NCBI GenBank assembly: GCA_035536185.1 | Contig: DATLOM010000055.1 | Span: forward strand, 5,087 to 69,086 | DNA length: 64,000 nucleotides | DNA from: GCA-2861595 sp035536185 | GTDB taxonomy: Bacteria; Actinomycetota; Acidimicrobiia; Acidimicrobiales; GCA-2861595 | Reading direction: 5' to 3' | In this document: in pieces, positions 43,628 through 51,695 of the stretch | How the letters are laid out: each line of letters opens with the position of its first letter | Numbering within the stretch: the first letter of the stretch is position 1 | The notes under the pieces: model-generated | Databases searched by the model: none | Told to the model about the DNA's origin: nothing | What the model saw: the letters and a program-made list of their open reading frames with translations, nothing else | Program-made: the position numbers and the translations under genes

Positions 43628-44065
43628 TTACGGCCGGCGGCCCTGTGAGTCGGGGAGGGCGACCACCTCTACTCCTTCCGTTCGGGCTATAGCGGCAAGG
43701 CCCGGGTCGGCGGTGGCCAGCGCGTCGCCGAAGGCCAGGGCGGTGGCCAGCGCGGCGCAGTCGGCCAGGGAGACCTCGCAAGTCCGGCGCCGGTAATGGG
43801 CTGCCCGCAACGTGCCGGCCACCGCCGCCGCTTCCGGATCCAGCAACTCCAGCGACAGACCCTCGGCGCGGAGCCAGTCCAGGCGCTGGTGAACGTCCTC
43901 GAGGGAGTGCTGTCTCATTCGGACGAGGACATCGATGGTCTCGATCATGTTGACGGTGCTCAACCGGCTGCGGTCGTCTGCGCTCCGCAGCAGGGTCTCG
44001 ACGTCGCCCGCGGCTGCCTCGCCGGCAAGAAACGCGATGACGGCGAAGGCGTCGAGAACGGTCAA
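43628..44065 (-). CDS. PIN-domain toxin (VapC-like)
   Basis: Putative ribonuclease toxin of 145 residues. PIN-domain acidic residues are visible: Asp5 in VLDAFAVIAFL, Glu in NMIETIDVL (about 42), Asp in SLADCAALATAL (about 101) and Asp in LATADPGLAAI (about 119). The start overlaps the antitoxin stop (ATGA), usual for vapBC operons, ensuring the antitoxin is made first. Expected to cleave a tRNA or rRNA when released. The target is unknown. Confidence 0.85.
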   Translation of the reverse strand: MTVLDAFAVIAFLAGEAAAGDVETLLRSADDRSRLSTVNMIETIDVLVRMRQHSLEDVHQRLDWLRAEGLSLELLDPEAAAVAGTLRAAHYRRRTCEVSLADCAALATALAFGDALATADPGLAAIARTEGVEVVALPDSQGRRP

Positions 44066-44289
44066 CGCTTCCTGCTGGCTTCCTCGGAACGCAAAACGCG
44101 ACGATCTGTCTCCGCCGCGTGTGGCGAGCGTAGGGATCCGCGGGCAGCGGCAATCGGGTCCGGGGGGAGCGGCCGGACCACGATCTCATCGCCTCGGTCC
44201 TCGATGACCACAACGCTGCTCTGCCAACGCCGGCGGATGGACGCAGGAATGGAGATCTGACCACCCTTGGATATCTGAACCTTCTTCAT
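44062..44289 (-). CDS. AbrB-family antitoxin (VapB-like)
   Basis: Antitoxin of 75 residues with an N-terminal SpoVT/AbrB swapped-hairpin DNA-binding domain: KVQISKGGQISIPASIRRRW, then VVVIEDRGDEIVVRPLPPD. The C-terminal 30 residues are basic and probably wrap the toxin. It overlaps the toxin gene by 4 bases. No Shine-Dalgarno precedes the ATG, but TATCCT lies 7 bases before it, which fits a leaderless message; direct repeats just upstream are a likely autoregulatory operator. Confidence 0.85.
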   Translation of the reverse strand: MKKVQISKGGQISIPASIRRRWQSSVVVIEDRGDEIVVRPLPPDPIAAARGSLRSPHAAETDRRVLRSEEASRKR

Positions 44290-44300
44290 GACTAGGAGGA

Positions 44301-44329
44301 TATCTCATGGCGGACCCGCTATCTCATGG
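44301..44329 (-). promoter_or_regulatory. Direct-repeat operator of the vapBC-type operon
   Basis: Two perfect 10-base copies of TATCTCATGG at 44301-44310 and 44320-44329, 19 bases apart, about two helical turns, immediately upstream of the antitoxin start. Autoregulated AbrB-type antitoxins bind such sites. The distal copy overlaps the stop of lnt. The role is inferred. Confidence 0.55.
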
Positions 44330-45937
44330 AAGGTGTCTAAGTTCCTGCTGCGGCCGAGCCCACCAACCGCCGGCAAGAGCGATGGCGACGAGTGCCAGCA
44401 GAGGCCATTCGCCGGTCCGGTGGTAGATGGTCTGCCCGGATCGCAGAGTGACGGGGCGCTGGAGGACCTGGCGCCGGCCGAGGGTGCTGCGGGCCAATAC
44501 CCGGCCGCGGTGGTCGATGAAGGCGCTGTAGCCGGTGGGGGCGGCCTGGACCACGGCGCGGCCTGACTCGATCGCCCGTAGGCGGGCGGCGGCCACCTCC
44601 TGGGTCGGCACCTGGGTGGTGCTGAAGGACGCCGCGTTGGTCGGCACCAAGAGGACGCTGCCGCCGGCGCCGGTGGCGGCGCGGGCCCGGCCGGCGAAGA
44701 AGACCTCGGAGGAGATCAGCACCCCCATCTCGCCGGCAGAAGTGGACACCACGCCCGGGCCGCGGCCGGCGATGGCGTCACGGGGAATGACGGAGAGGTC
44801 GGCGAAGCGATCGACCAGGCCCCGCCACGGGACGTACTCCCCGAAGGGGACCCGGTGGACCTTGTCGTAGCGGTCGGTGATGGTGCCGGCGGCTGACCAC
44901 ACCACGGTGGCGTTGCGGAAGCGGGTGGCGCCGGCGTCCTCCACCACCCCGGCCACCACCGGTGCGCCGACCCGCCGGGCCACGAGGCCCACCCGCTCGG
45001 CCTCGGGAGTGCTGCCGATAGGGCGGTCGACGTCGATCACGTCCTCAGGCCACAGGACCAGGTCGAGCGGAGGGCGAAGCCGCTCGCTGGCCGCCACCTG
45101 GGCGCCGAAGACGACTCCTGTGTCGGTGTCCACTCCACGAAAGCCACGCGGCCCGCCACCCTGTACGGCGCCCACGTCGATCGATTCTCCGGCCGACCCG
45201 TCCGGCGCCGCCGCGCCGGCGAGAGCAACACCAGCGACGAGGGCGACGGCCACTCCCGGGCGCGGCCACAGATGGGGAATCCGCTTGATGGGCACGCCCG
45301 GGCCAGGGCCGTTCGACCGGCCAGGTTCGCCGACCGCCCCCGCCGGCACACGCTCACCGGAGGGGACCGGTTGGGCGGCCTCGCCATCCTGCTCACGCGC
45401 CATCGGTCGATCGCCGCCGGCGGGCTCCGCGTCCTGGTCCCGCCGGTCCAAGCCGACCAGCTCGGCCACGGCCACTCCGCCGATGCCGACCAGCGCCACG
45501 AGCAGCAGCTCGCCGCCAAGTCGGGCCGCGCCGGCCAGGGGACCGCCCACCTGGCCGAGAGCGATGCCCGCCAGTGGCAGCCCTCCGAAGGGCACGACCC
45601 GGCGCAGCGCCTCGGCCAGCACGAGTGCCGCGGGAAACCCGAACGTCCTGCCGCGGCCGGGAGGGCAGACGGCCCCGGCAATCCCCATGAACAGCGCCTC
45701 CACGACGACGGCCAGGCACGCGCCGGCGATGTTGAACTCGCCCATCCACCACAGGCCCACGATGAACATCCCCAGGCCGAAGGCAAAGCCTGCCCGGAAC
45801 CGCCGCCACACCGGCTGCTCCCGGAGCAGCAGCGAGAGGACGCTGATCCCCACGAAGGCCAGCGGCCACCAACCCCAGGGGGGTAGCGACAGCGCGACCA
45901 GGACGCCGCCGAGCGCCGCCCCCCCGAGTTTCGAGTA
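44324..45937 (-). CDS. lnt: Apolipoprotein N-acyltransferase-like protein (Cys to Ser at active site)
   Basis: Membrane enzyme family that adds the third acyl chain to lipoproteins. The N-terminal part has about six transmembrane helices (LVALSLPPWGWWPLAFVGIS and on), and the C-terminal part is the nitrilase-like domain. Glu is in LVLWPEDVIDVD and Lys in DKVHRVPFGEYVPW, but the catalytic Cys position of the usual ICYE motif reads VLISSEVFF, with Ser. A group of actinobacterial Lnt homologs lacking this Cys exists as far as I recall, so it may be a divergent clade. An Arg/Asp/Gly-rich insertion (about 170-225) separates membrane and catalytic parts. ATG 45937 chosen. Confidence 0.8.
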   Translation of the reverse strand, partial: YSKLGGAALGGVLVALSLPPWGWWPLAFVGISVLSLLLREQPVWRRFRAGFAFGLGMFIVGLWWMGEFNIAGACLAVVVEALFMGIAGAVCPPGRGRTFGFPAALVLAEALRRVVPFGGLPLAGIALGQVGGPLAGAARLGGELLLVALVGIGGVAVAELVGLDRRDQDAEPAGGDRPMAREQDGEAAQPVPSGERVPAGAVGEPGRSNGPGPGVPIKRIPHLWPRPGVAVALVAGVALAGAAAPDGSAGESIDVGAVQGGGPRGFRGVDTDTGVVFGAQVAASERLRPPLDLVLWPEDVIDVDRPIGSTPEAERVGLVARRVGAPVVAGVVEDAGATRFRNATVVWSAAGTITDRYDKVHRVPFGEYVPWRGLVDRFADLSVIPRDAIAGRGPGVVSTSAGEMGVLISSEVFFAGRARAATGAGGSVLLVPTNAASFSTTQVPTQEVAAARLRAIESGRAVVQAAPTGYSAFIDHRGRVLARSTLGRRQVLQRPVTLRSGQTIYHRTGEWPLLALVAIALAGGWWARPQQELRHLP

Positions 45938-45959
45938 CATGCCGGGCCGATTCTGCCCG

Positions 45960-46898
45960 CTATGTGCTCGCAAGGGCGGGGAGGGCCTGCTCCAGCTCGT
46001 TCAGCGGCGCGAACAGGTCGCCCACCCGCTCGACCCGCTCGACCACCTCGCCGGCCTCGAAAACCAGGCGGTCCGGGTCCTGGCCCTCGGCGCAACCGGC
46101 CACCTCGTCCCACGTCACCGGCGCTGACACCGAAGGCCGGGGCCGGGCCCGGAGCGAGTACACCGACACCGTCGTCTTGTGCTCGTCGTTCTGGCTCCAG
46201 TCGATGAGCACCTTGCCGGGGCGCAGGTCCTTCTTCATGCTGGACACCACCTCGCCGGGGAAGCGCTTCTCGAACAGCTGGGCCACGGCCAGGGCGAACC
46301 CCTTCGTGCCCGGGCTCCCGTCGTAGCCGACCGGAGTGTTGAGGGGCACGTACAACTGGAGGCCTTTGGAGCCGGAAGTCTTGGCAAAGCTCTCCAGGCC
46401 CATCTGCGAGAAGAGCTCTCGGAGGCGCAACCCGATCGAGCAGCACTCCACGATGGTGGCCGGCGCGCCGGGATCGAGGTCGAACACCACCATGGTGGGC
46501 CGCTTGATGTCGACGGCCCTCGACAGCGAAGGGTGCAGCTCCAAGGAGGCCGTGTTGGCCACCCACACCAGAGCGGCCAGCTCGTCGACCACGCAGTAGT
46601 TGACCTCGCCCTTGTTGCGGTCGCTCCACACCGATGCCGTGGGCATCCACGGTGGACGGTGCGACGGGCAGCGCTTCTCGTAGAAGAACTGCCCCTCCAC
46701 CCCGTTTGGGTAGCGCTTGAGGGTGAGCGGGCGGCCGGTCAGGTGGGGGAGTAGGGCCGGCGCGATGGCCTGGTAGTAGCCGATCACCTCGCCCTTGGTG
46801 AACCCGGCCTGAGGATAGAGAACCTTGTCGAGGTTGGAGAGGCTGAGCTCCCGTCCGCCCACACTCACCTTGGTCGCCGTCGACGCCGGCGGGGTCAA
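45960..46898 (-). CDS. LigD-type NHEJ polymerase (primase superfamily)
   Basis: Stand-alone polymerase domain of LigD, filling gaps and adding nucleotides at broken ends during non-homologous end joining. Signatures: LSNLDKVLYPQAGFTKGEVI, LTLKRYPNGVEGQFFYEKRC, MVVFDLDPG with the catalytic Asp pair, and SGSKGLQLYVPL with the essential Ser/His-region. Length about 312. The start is unclear: TTG 46898 or GTG 46868. It lies 4 bases after the Ku stop, third gene in a ligase-Ku-polymerase operon; the phosphoesterase domain of LigD is not encoded here. Confidence 0.88.
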   Translation of the reverse strand: MTPPASTATKVSVGGRELSLSNLDKVLYPQAGFTKGEVIGYYQAIAPALLPHLTGRPLTLKRYPNGVEGQFFYEKRCPSHRPPWMPTASVWSDRNKGEVNYCVVDELAALVWVANTASLELHPSLSRAVDIKRPTMVVFDLDPGAPATIVECCSIGLRLRELFSQMGLESFAKTSGSKGLQLYVPLNTPVGYDGSPGTKGFALAVAQLFEKRFPGEVVSSMKKDLRPGKVLIDWSQNDEHKTTVSVYSLRARPRPSVSAPVTWDEVAGCAEGQDPDRLVFEAGEVVERVERVGDLFAPLNELEQALPALAST

Positions 46899-46902
46899 CG
46901 CC

Positions 46903-47703
46903 TCAAGAGGCCTTCTGCTTGCCCTTGGCCGCGGCCAGAGAAGCCTCCAGGGCGGCCATGAGGTCGACCACCGGGGTGGGCCGCTCGGCGGCGGGCTGGG
47001 CGACGATCTCCTGGCCCTCGGCCTTGCGCTCCACCAGGTCCAGGACCTGCTCACGGTAGGTGTCGTGGTACTTGGTGGGATCGAAGCCGGTGGACAGCGA
47101 GTCGATCAGCTGCTGGGCCATCTTCAGCTCCCGGTCGCTCACCGTCGAGGACTTGTCGGCGCCGGGTAGCCCCTCCAGCTCCTCCTGGGGCACGACCTCG
47201 TCGGCGAAGTTCATGGTGGACATCACCAGCGCCTCACCCACCGGGCGCACGGCCACGAGGTACTGCTTGGTGCGCATGACGACCTTGGCGATGCCGACCT
47301 TGTTGGCGTCCCGCATGGCCTCGAGCAGCAGCCGGTAGGGCTTGGAGCCCCGCTCGTCGGGTACCACGTAATAGGACGAGTCGAAGAACAGCGGGTCGAT
47401 CTGGTCGAGGTCCACGAAGTCCTCGATGTCGATGGTGTGGGTGCTCTCCGGGTCCAGCTCCTCGAGCTCCTCGGGATCGATCACGACGTACTGGTCCTTG
47501 GAGATCTCGTAGCCCTTGACCAGCTCCTCGTACGGCACCTCCTCGCCGTCGGCGCTGCACACCCGCTTCTGCTGGATTCGAGCCCCGTCCTTGGAGTGGA
47601 GCTGGTGGAACCGCACGTCCTTCTTGCGCACCGCGGTGAACAGCTTCACCGGCACGTTCACCAGCCCGAAGCTGATGGCACCACCCCAAATCGACCTGGC
47701 CAT
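46903..47703 (-). CDS. ku: Non-homologous end joining protein Ku
   Basis: Homodimeric DNA-end binding ring. N-terminal ARSIWGGAISFGLVNVPVKL is the bacterial Ku signature, with KLFTAVRKKDVRFHQLH and the bridge region RTKQYLVAVRPVGEALVMST. The C-terminal tail is Lys/Ala-rich (ASLAAAKGKQKAS) as in other actinobacterial Ku proteins. Length 266. It sits between the ligase and polymerase genes, all on the minus strand, so the whole repair machine is likely co-expressed. Confidence 0.96.
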   Translation of the reverse strand: MARSIWGGAISFGLVNVPVKLFTAVRKKDVRFHQLHSKDGARIQQKRVCSADGEEVPYEELVKGYEISKDQYVVIDPEELEELDPESTHTIDIEDFVDLDQIDPLFFDSSYYVVPDERGSKPYRLLLEAMRDANKVGIAKVVMRTKQYLVAVRPVGEALVMSTMNFADEVVPQEELEGLPGADKSSTVSDRELKMAQQLIDSLSTGFDPTKYHDTYREQVLDLVERKAEGQEIVAQPAAERPTPVVDLMAALEASLAAAKGKQKAS

Positions 47704-47733
47704 GAGCCCATTGTTCCCTCCGCTGCCCGATAC

Positions 47734-48798
47734 CTACCAGGCGGGCGACGAGGTGGGTGGGCACGAGCGCGTCGCGATCTCCTCGTCAGCCACCACTGTC
47801 ATCGGGTCGAGGTCGGTCCGCAGGCCCTTGAACGAAGGCTGCCGCAGGGTTCCCATATCGGTCACCTCGCTGTAGGCCACCTCCACGACGAGCAAGGGCT
47901 GGACGAAGGAAAGACCGGGGGGCAGGCGGGTCGTGGCGAAGGGGCTGGATGCGATGGCCGTCTTGGCGAACAGGTCCCGGAGGGCGCCGATCATGTCCTC
48001 GGTGAGGCCGGAGCCCACCTGGCCGGCGTAGATCAGGCGCGCCGGCTCGCCCCGTCCGGCAGCTGTTTCAGGCGCCACGTCGTAACACCCGACGGCGAGG
48101 GAGCCGATGCTCGAGGTCCGCGACCCCTTCCCCGGCGACCATCCGCCGACGATGAGCTCCCGGCGCCGGCCGCACTTGATCTTCCGCCATGCCGGGGACC
48201 GGCGGCCGGGCAGATAGGAAGCGTCCAGGCGCTTGGCCATGAAGCCCTCCAGGCCGAGGTCGTTGCAGGCGGCCACCAGCTCCTCCGGTGTGGCATCCAC
48301 CACCGGTGCCGTCTGCCAGGCCGGCCCCCGCAGCTCCAGGGACCGGAGGACCTGCCGGCGCTCGTGCTGGGGGAGGCCCGTCAGCAGTTGGCCGTCGAGC
48401 CACAGGACGTCGAAGGCGAAGAAGACGACAGGTACCTCGGACAGGAGCCTCGCCGCCGGCCGGGCCACGTGCATGCGGCGCTGGAGGCGCTGAAAGCTGT
48501 GCGAGCCTTGGTCATCTGGCGCTACGACCTCCCCGTCGAGCACTACCGGCCTTCCGCCCAAGGAGGCTCCCACCCCCGACAGCTCCGGATAAACAGCCGT
48601 GGCGTCCCGGCCGGCGCGGTTGTTGAGGCCGACGAGGCCGTCGGCGACGGTGAGGATGATGCGTTGCCCGTCGAACTTCGGCTCCAACTGGTACGCCGCG
48701 GGATCAGTGGGGATGCCGTTCCCGCCCGCCAGCATCGGCAGGAAGTGCGGAGGGCGCTGGGGAAGAGACGCGTTGGAGACGCTACTAGACCAGAACAC
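47734..48798 (-). CDS. ATP-dependent DNA ligase (LigD ligase domain type)
   Basis: Ligase that seals Ku-bound ends. Motif I is EPKFDGQR with the adenylated Lys; motif III VFFAFDVLWLDG; motif IV LEGFMAKRLDASY; motif V WRKIKCGRRRELIVGG. The C-terminal OB domain includes LIYAGQVGSGLTEDM. Length 354. The GTG start at 48798 has no evident Shine-Dalgarno. Encoded separately from the polymerase, whereas many bacteria fuse them in LigD. First gene of the NHEJ operon, divergent from the hemerythrin gene (61 bases). Confidence 0.9.
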   Translation of the reverse strand: MFWSSSVSNASLPQRPPHFLPMLAGGNGIPTDPAAYQLEPKFDGQRIILTVADGLVGLNNRAGRDATAVYPELSGVGASLGGRPVVLDGEVVAPDDQGSHSFQRLQRRMHVARPAARLLSEVPVVFFAFDVLWLDGQLLTGLPQHERRQVLRSLELRGPAWQTAPVVDATPEELVAACNDLGLEGFMAKRLDASYLPGRRSPAWRKIKCGRRRELIVGGWSPGKGSRTSSIGSLAVGCYDVAPETAAGRGEPARLIYAGQVGSGLTEDMIGALRDLFAKTAIASSPFATTRLPPGLSFVQPLLVVEVAYSEVTDMGTLRQPSFKGLRTDLDPMTVVADEEIATRSCPPTSSPAW

Positions 48799-48859
48799 TT
48801 AGTGAGGCGTAGACTGAACCCGGTCGTGAGTGGCGACCTGGACGAGAAGGAGATTGCGG

Positions 48860-49384
48860 ATGGCCGATATCACCAAGGTGCTGGTCGATGACCACCTTCG
48901 GGTCAAGCGCCTGCTGACCAACTACGAGCAGAGCCCCTACCGGCTCGACCTGGCTCTCATGGTGTGCGACGAGCTGAAGATGCACAGCACCATCGAGGAG
49001 GAGATCTTCTATCCGGCTGTCCGTGACGCCGTAGACGCGCGCCTGATCGACGAGTCGGAGGACGAGCACGCCCAGCTCGAAGAGATCATCGCCGCCGTCG
49101 AGGACATGGACCCAGGCGATCCCGCCCTGGAACGCACGATGCGCATGCTGCGCTCCGCGCTGACCAAGCACCTCGACCGGGAAGAGAACGTCGTCTTCCC
49201 CAAGGCCAACGTCGAGTTGGCCAACGAGCTGCTGGAAATGGGTCGTGAAGCCTTCGCCCGGCGCCAGGAGCTCATGGGTGCTCAAGTGAGCGGCGACGCC
49301 GGTCCTTCCTTGAGCATGGGCACCGCCAACGTCGGTTGGCGTAGCCGTGGGATCAAGAGCGCTACAGCCAACCTCGGCTGGTAG
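48860..49384 (+). CDS. Hemerythrin HHE domain protein
   Basis: Diiron four-helix protein of 174 residues. Probable metal ligands are His in LVDDHLRVKRLL, His and Glu in LKMHSTIEEEIFYP, His in EDEHAQLEEII and His and Glu in LTKHLDREENVVFP. The AAGGAG site at 48847-48852 supports ATG 48860. The tail carries two copies of a TANxGW motif (GTANVGW, ATANLGW) of unknown role. HHE proteins bind oxygen, NO or peroxide, or store iron. It stands next to the NHEJ operon on the opposite strand and may be part of a stress response. Confidence 0.88.
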   Translation: MADITKVLVDDHLRVKRLLTNYEQSPYRLDLALMVCDELKMHSTIEEEIFYPAVRDAVDARLIDESEDEHAQLEEIIAAVEDMDPGDPALERTMRMLRSALTKHLDREENVVFPKANVELANELLEMGREAFARRQELMGAQVSGDAGPSLSMGTANVGWRSRGIKSATANLGW

Positions 49385-49404
49385 GTCGCTAGAAGAGAGG
49401 TAGT

Positions 49405-50775
49405 TCAGGGGCCCAGGGCGCGCCGAGCGGCGGCGCGCCCCTGAGCGATGCAGGCGGGGATGCCGACGCCGCGGAAGGCGGCGCCGGTGGCGAGGACCTC
49501 GGGGCAGTCCGAAGCCAGGGCGGCTTCGATGTGCTCGACCCGGGCGAGATGGCCCGGCGTGTACTGGGGAAAGGCTGCCGGCCACCGGGTGACCCGGGTC
49601 TCCAGCGGTTCGCCCCGCAGGCCGAGCGCCCTGGCCAGCTCACGGTGGAGGCGGGCGACGAGTTCGGCGTCGCCGAAGTCCATGGCCCGTTCGTCGCCCC
49701 AACGGCCGGCCGACACCCTCAGCACCACCTCACTCGGCGCGCCCCAGTGAGGCCACTTCGAAGATGCGAACGAGCAGGCCGTCATCAGGAGCCCCTCCCG
49801 TCTCGGCACGAGAAAGCCACTCCCGTTCGGGGCCGTCCCCCCGGGAAAGGCGCTCAGCGGATAGCGCATGATGGTCAGCACCACCGAGGCGTGCTCGATC
49901 TGGGCGAGCTCGGTTGCCGCGGTGGGAGACACCTCGGCCAGCAGGGCTGAGGTAACGGGGGCCGGGGTGGTGAGGATGGTGATGCCTCTCCCGGCAGGAA
50001 GGCGGTCGATCGGCGTGCCCAGCTCGATCACCACGCCCGCGGCCCGAAGTTCCTCCTCCAGGCGGGTCACCAGCCGGCTCATTCCCCCGAAGATGGAGAC
50101 GAACGTCGCCGCCCGCGCCGCCGGATTGCCCGCTGAGGACGACCGCGCCGCCGCCTCCCGCTGCCGGCGAAGGCCGACCACGAGGCTGCGGTGGGCGCCG
50201 GCCGCCGCCACCAGCTGCGGAGTCACGGCCACGGCACTGAGACGGCCCGTGGCGCCGGCATGGATCCCGCCGACCAGCGGGCCCACCAGCCGGTCGTGGA
50301 CCTGCCGCCCGAGGCGGGCCGTCACCAGATCGCCGACACTCGGGTCCTTCCCCAGGTCGCGACGGGGCAGGACCAGGTCCAGCGCCGCCCTGGCCACGCC
50401 GGCGGGCGACAAGATCCCCGAACCGGCCACCGCCCGCAACCCGCGGAGCCCGGCGGGCACCCCCAGCACGGTCCCCCGAGGGAGCCGCCGCAGCCGGCCC
50501 CCGGACCAGAGAGAAGCCGACTCGGTGGCGGCACCGACCAGCTCCCTGCCCAGGCCCAGCTCCTGGCACAGCTGCACGGCATCGGGTAACCGGGCGAGAA
50601 AGGCGTCCGGGCCGAGGTCGACCCACCGGCCACCGATCTGCCCGCCGACGATCTTGCCGCCCAGCCGTGACGACGACTCGACCAGCGTCACTGCCGCGCC
50701 TCTGTTGACCAGCTCCCATGCCGCGGCCATTCCCGTGATGCCGCCGCCGACGACCGTGACCGGGGTGGCTGTCAA
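49405..50775 (-). CDS. hemY: Coproporphyrinogen III oxidase (HemY/CgoX type)
   Basis: FAD flavoprotein that oxidises coproporphyrinogen III to coproporphyrin III with oxygen. Numbering from the TTG: the dinucleotide motif VTVVGGGITGMAAAWELVNR lies within the first 25 residues, then LGGKIVGG; SIFGGMSRLVTRLEEEL is in the middle; and ATGAAFRGVGIPACIAQG is the C-terminal FAD contact. Length 456. The TTG start at 50775 overlaps the hemH stop (TTGA). Third gene of hemE-hemH-hemY; with hemQ at 2026 it completes the coproporphyrin-dependent branch. Confidence 0.92.
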   Translation of the reverse strand: MTATPVTVVGGGITGMAAAWELVNRGAAVTLVESSSRLGGKIVGGQIGGRWVDLGPDAFLARLPDAVQLCQELGLGRELVGAATESASLWSGGRLRRLPRGTVLGVPAGLRGLRAVAGSGILSPAGVARAALDLVLPRRDLGKDPSVGDLVTARLGRQVHDRLVGPLVGGIHAGATGRLSAVAVTPQLVAAAGAHRSLVVGLRRQREAAARSSSAGNPAARAATFVSIFGGMSRLVTRLEEELRAAGVVIELGTPIDRLPAGRGITILTTPAPVTSALLAEVSPTAATELAQIEHASVVLTIMRYPLSAFPGGTAPNGSGFLVPRREGLLMTACSFASSKWPHWGAPSEVVLRVSAGRWGDERAMDFGDAELVARLHRELARALGLRGEPLETRVTRWPAAFPQYTPGHLARVEHIEAALASDCPEVLATGAAFRGVGIPACIAQGRAAARRALGP

Positions 50776-51695
50776 CTCCTGGCGCCGCCGGTGGTCGCCC
50801 CGACGAGGGAGGCCAGCAGCGAGATGAAGCGGGGATCGTCGTTGAGCGAGCCCGTGCGCTCGAGCAGCAGACCGGCCTCGGTCGCGACACGGCGAGCCTC
50901 GATGTCGACGTCGTAGAGCACCTCCAGATGGTCGGAGGCGAACCCCGCCGGGCACACGACCACAGCCTCCACGCCCTCGGCGGGAAGGCTTCTGATGACA
51001 TCGAGGATGTCGGGGCCGATCCACGGGTCGGCCGTGCGGCCGGCGCTCTGCCAGGCGATGCGCCAGCGAGGCCCCAATCCGGCCCGGGCGGCCACCGCCT
51101 CGCCGGTCCGGCGGAGTTGCTCCGGATAGGACGGCTCATCCAGCTCCAGGGCCCGGAGGGGGAGCGAATGTGCGGTGACGAGGGTCTCGAACCTGGTACC
51201 GGCGGGGAAGCGGGCCGCAGCCTGCGTCACCCGCTCACTCAGGATCTCGACCAGTGCGGGGTGGTCGTACCAGGGCTCCACGGCTGCGTAGGCGACACCC
51301 GCGGCGCCGGCGGCCGCCGCGGCGCGGGAGTGGTACTCACCCGTGCTGAGCACCGACGCGTGGGGGGCCAGGACCAGGCCCACGATCCGGCCCACCCCTT
51401 CCCCGGCGAGCCGGGCGACCCCATCCTCGAGAAAGGGCGCGGCATGCTTTTGCCCGAGCACGGCGAGGTGGCCGGGGCCCAGCGCCGCCTGCAGGGCCTC
51501 GACCTGGGCGCTGGTGCGTGCCATCAGGGGAGACATGCCGCCGATGGCGTCGTACCGGCGTTCCAGGTCGTCCAGCAGCTGCGGCGGCGGCGGCCGCCCC
51601 CGCCTCACATGGGTGTAATAGGCCTCGATGTCGGCGGGCGAGGCCGGCGAGCCGTACGCCATGACGAGGACGCCGATAGTCGCCGCCTCACCCAC
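50772..51695 (-). CDS. hemH: Coproporphyrin ferrochelatase (HemH/CpfC)
   Basis: Inserts Fe2+ into coproporphyrin III. Active-site features are VTAHSLPLRAL with the metal-binding His and CPAGFASDHLEVLYDVDIEA with the conserved Glu. N-terminal IGVLVMAYGSPASPADI is typical. Length 307. GTG 51695 overlaps the hemE stop by 8 bases. The operon hemE-hemH-hemY runs on the minus strand. Confidence 0.93.
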   Translation of the reverse strand: MGEAATIGVLVMAYGSPASPADIEAYYTHVRRGRPPPPQLLDDLERRYDAIGGMSPLMARTSAQVEALQAALGPGHLAVLGQKHAAPFLEDGVARLAGEGVGRIVGLVLAPHASVLSTGEYHSRAAAAAGAAGVAYAAVEPWYDHPALVEILSERVTQAAARFPAGTRFETLVTAHSLPLRALELDEPSYPEQLRRTGEAVAARAGLGPRWRIAWQSAGRTADPWIGPDILDVIRSLPAEGVEAVVVCPAGFASDHLEVLYDVDIEARRVATEAGLLLERTGSLNDDPRFISLLASLVGATTGGARS

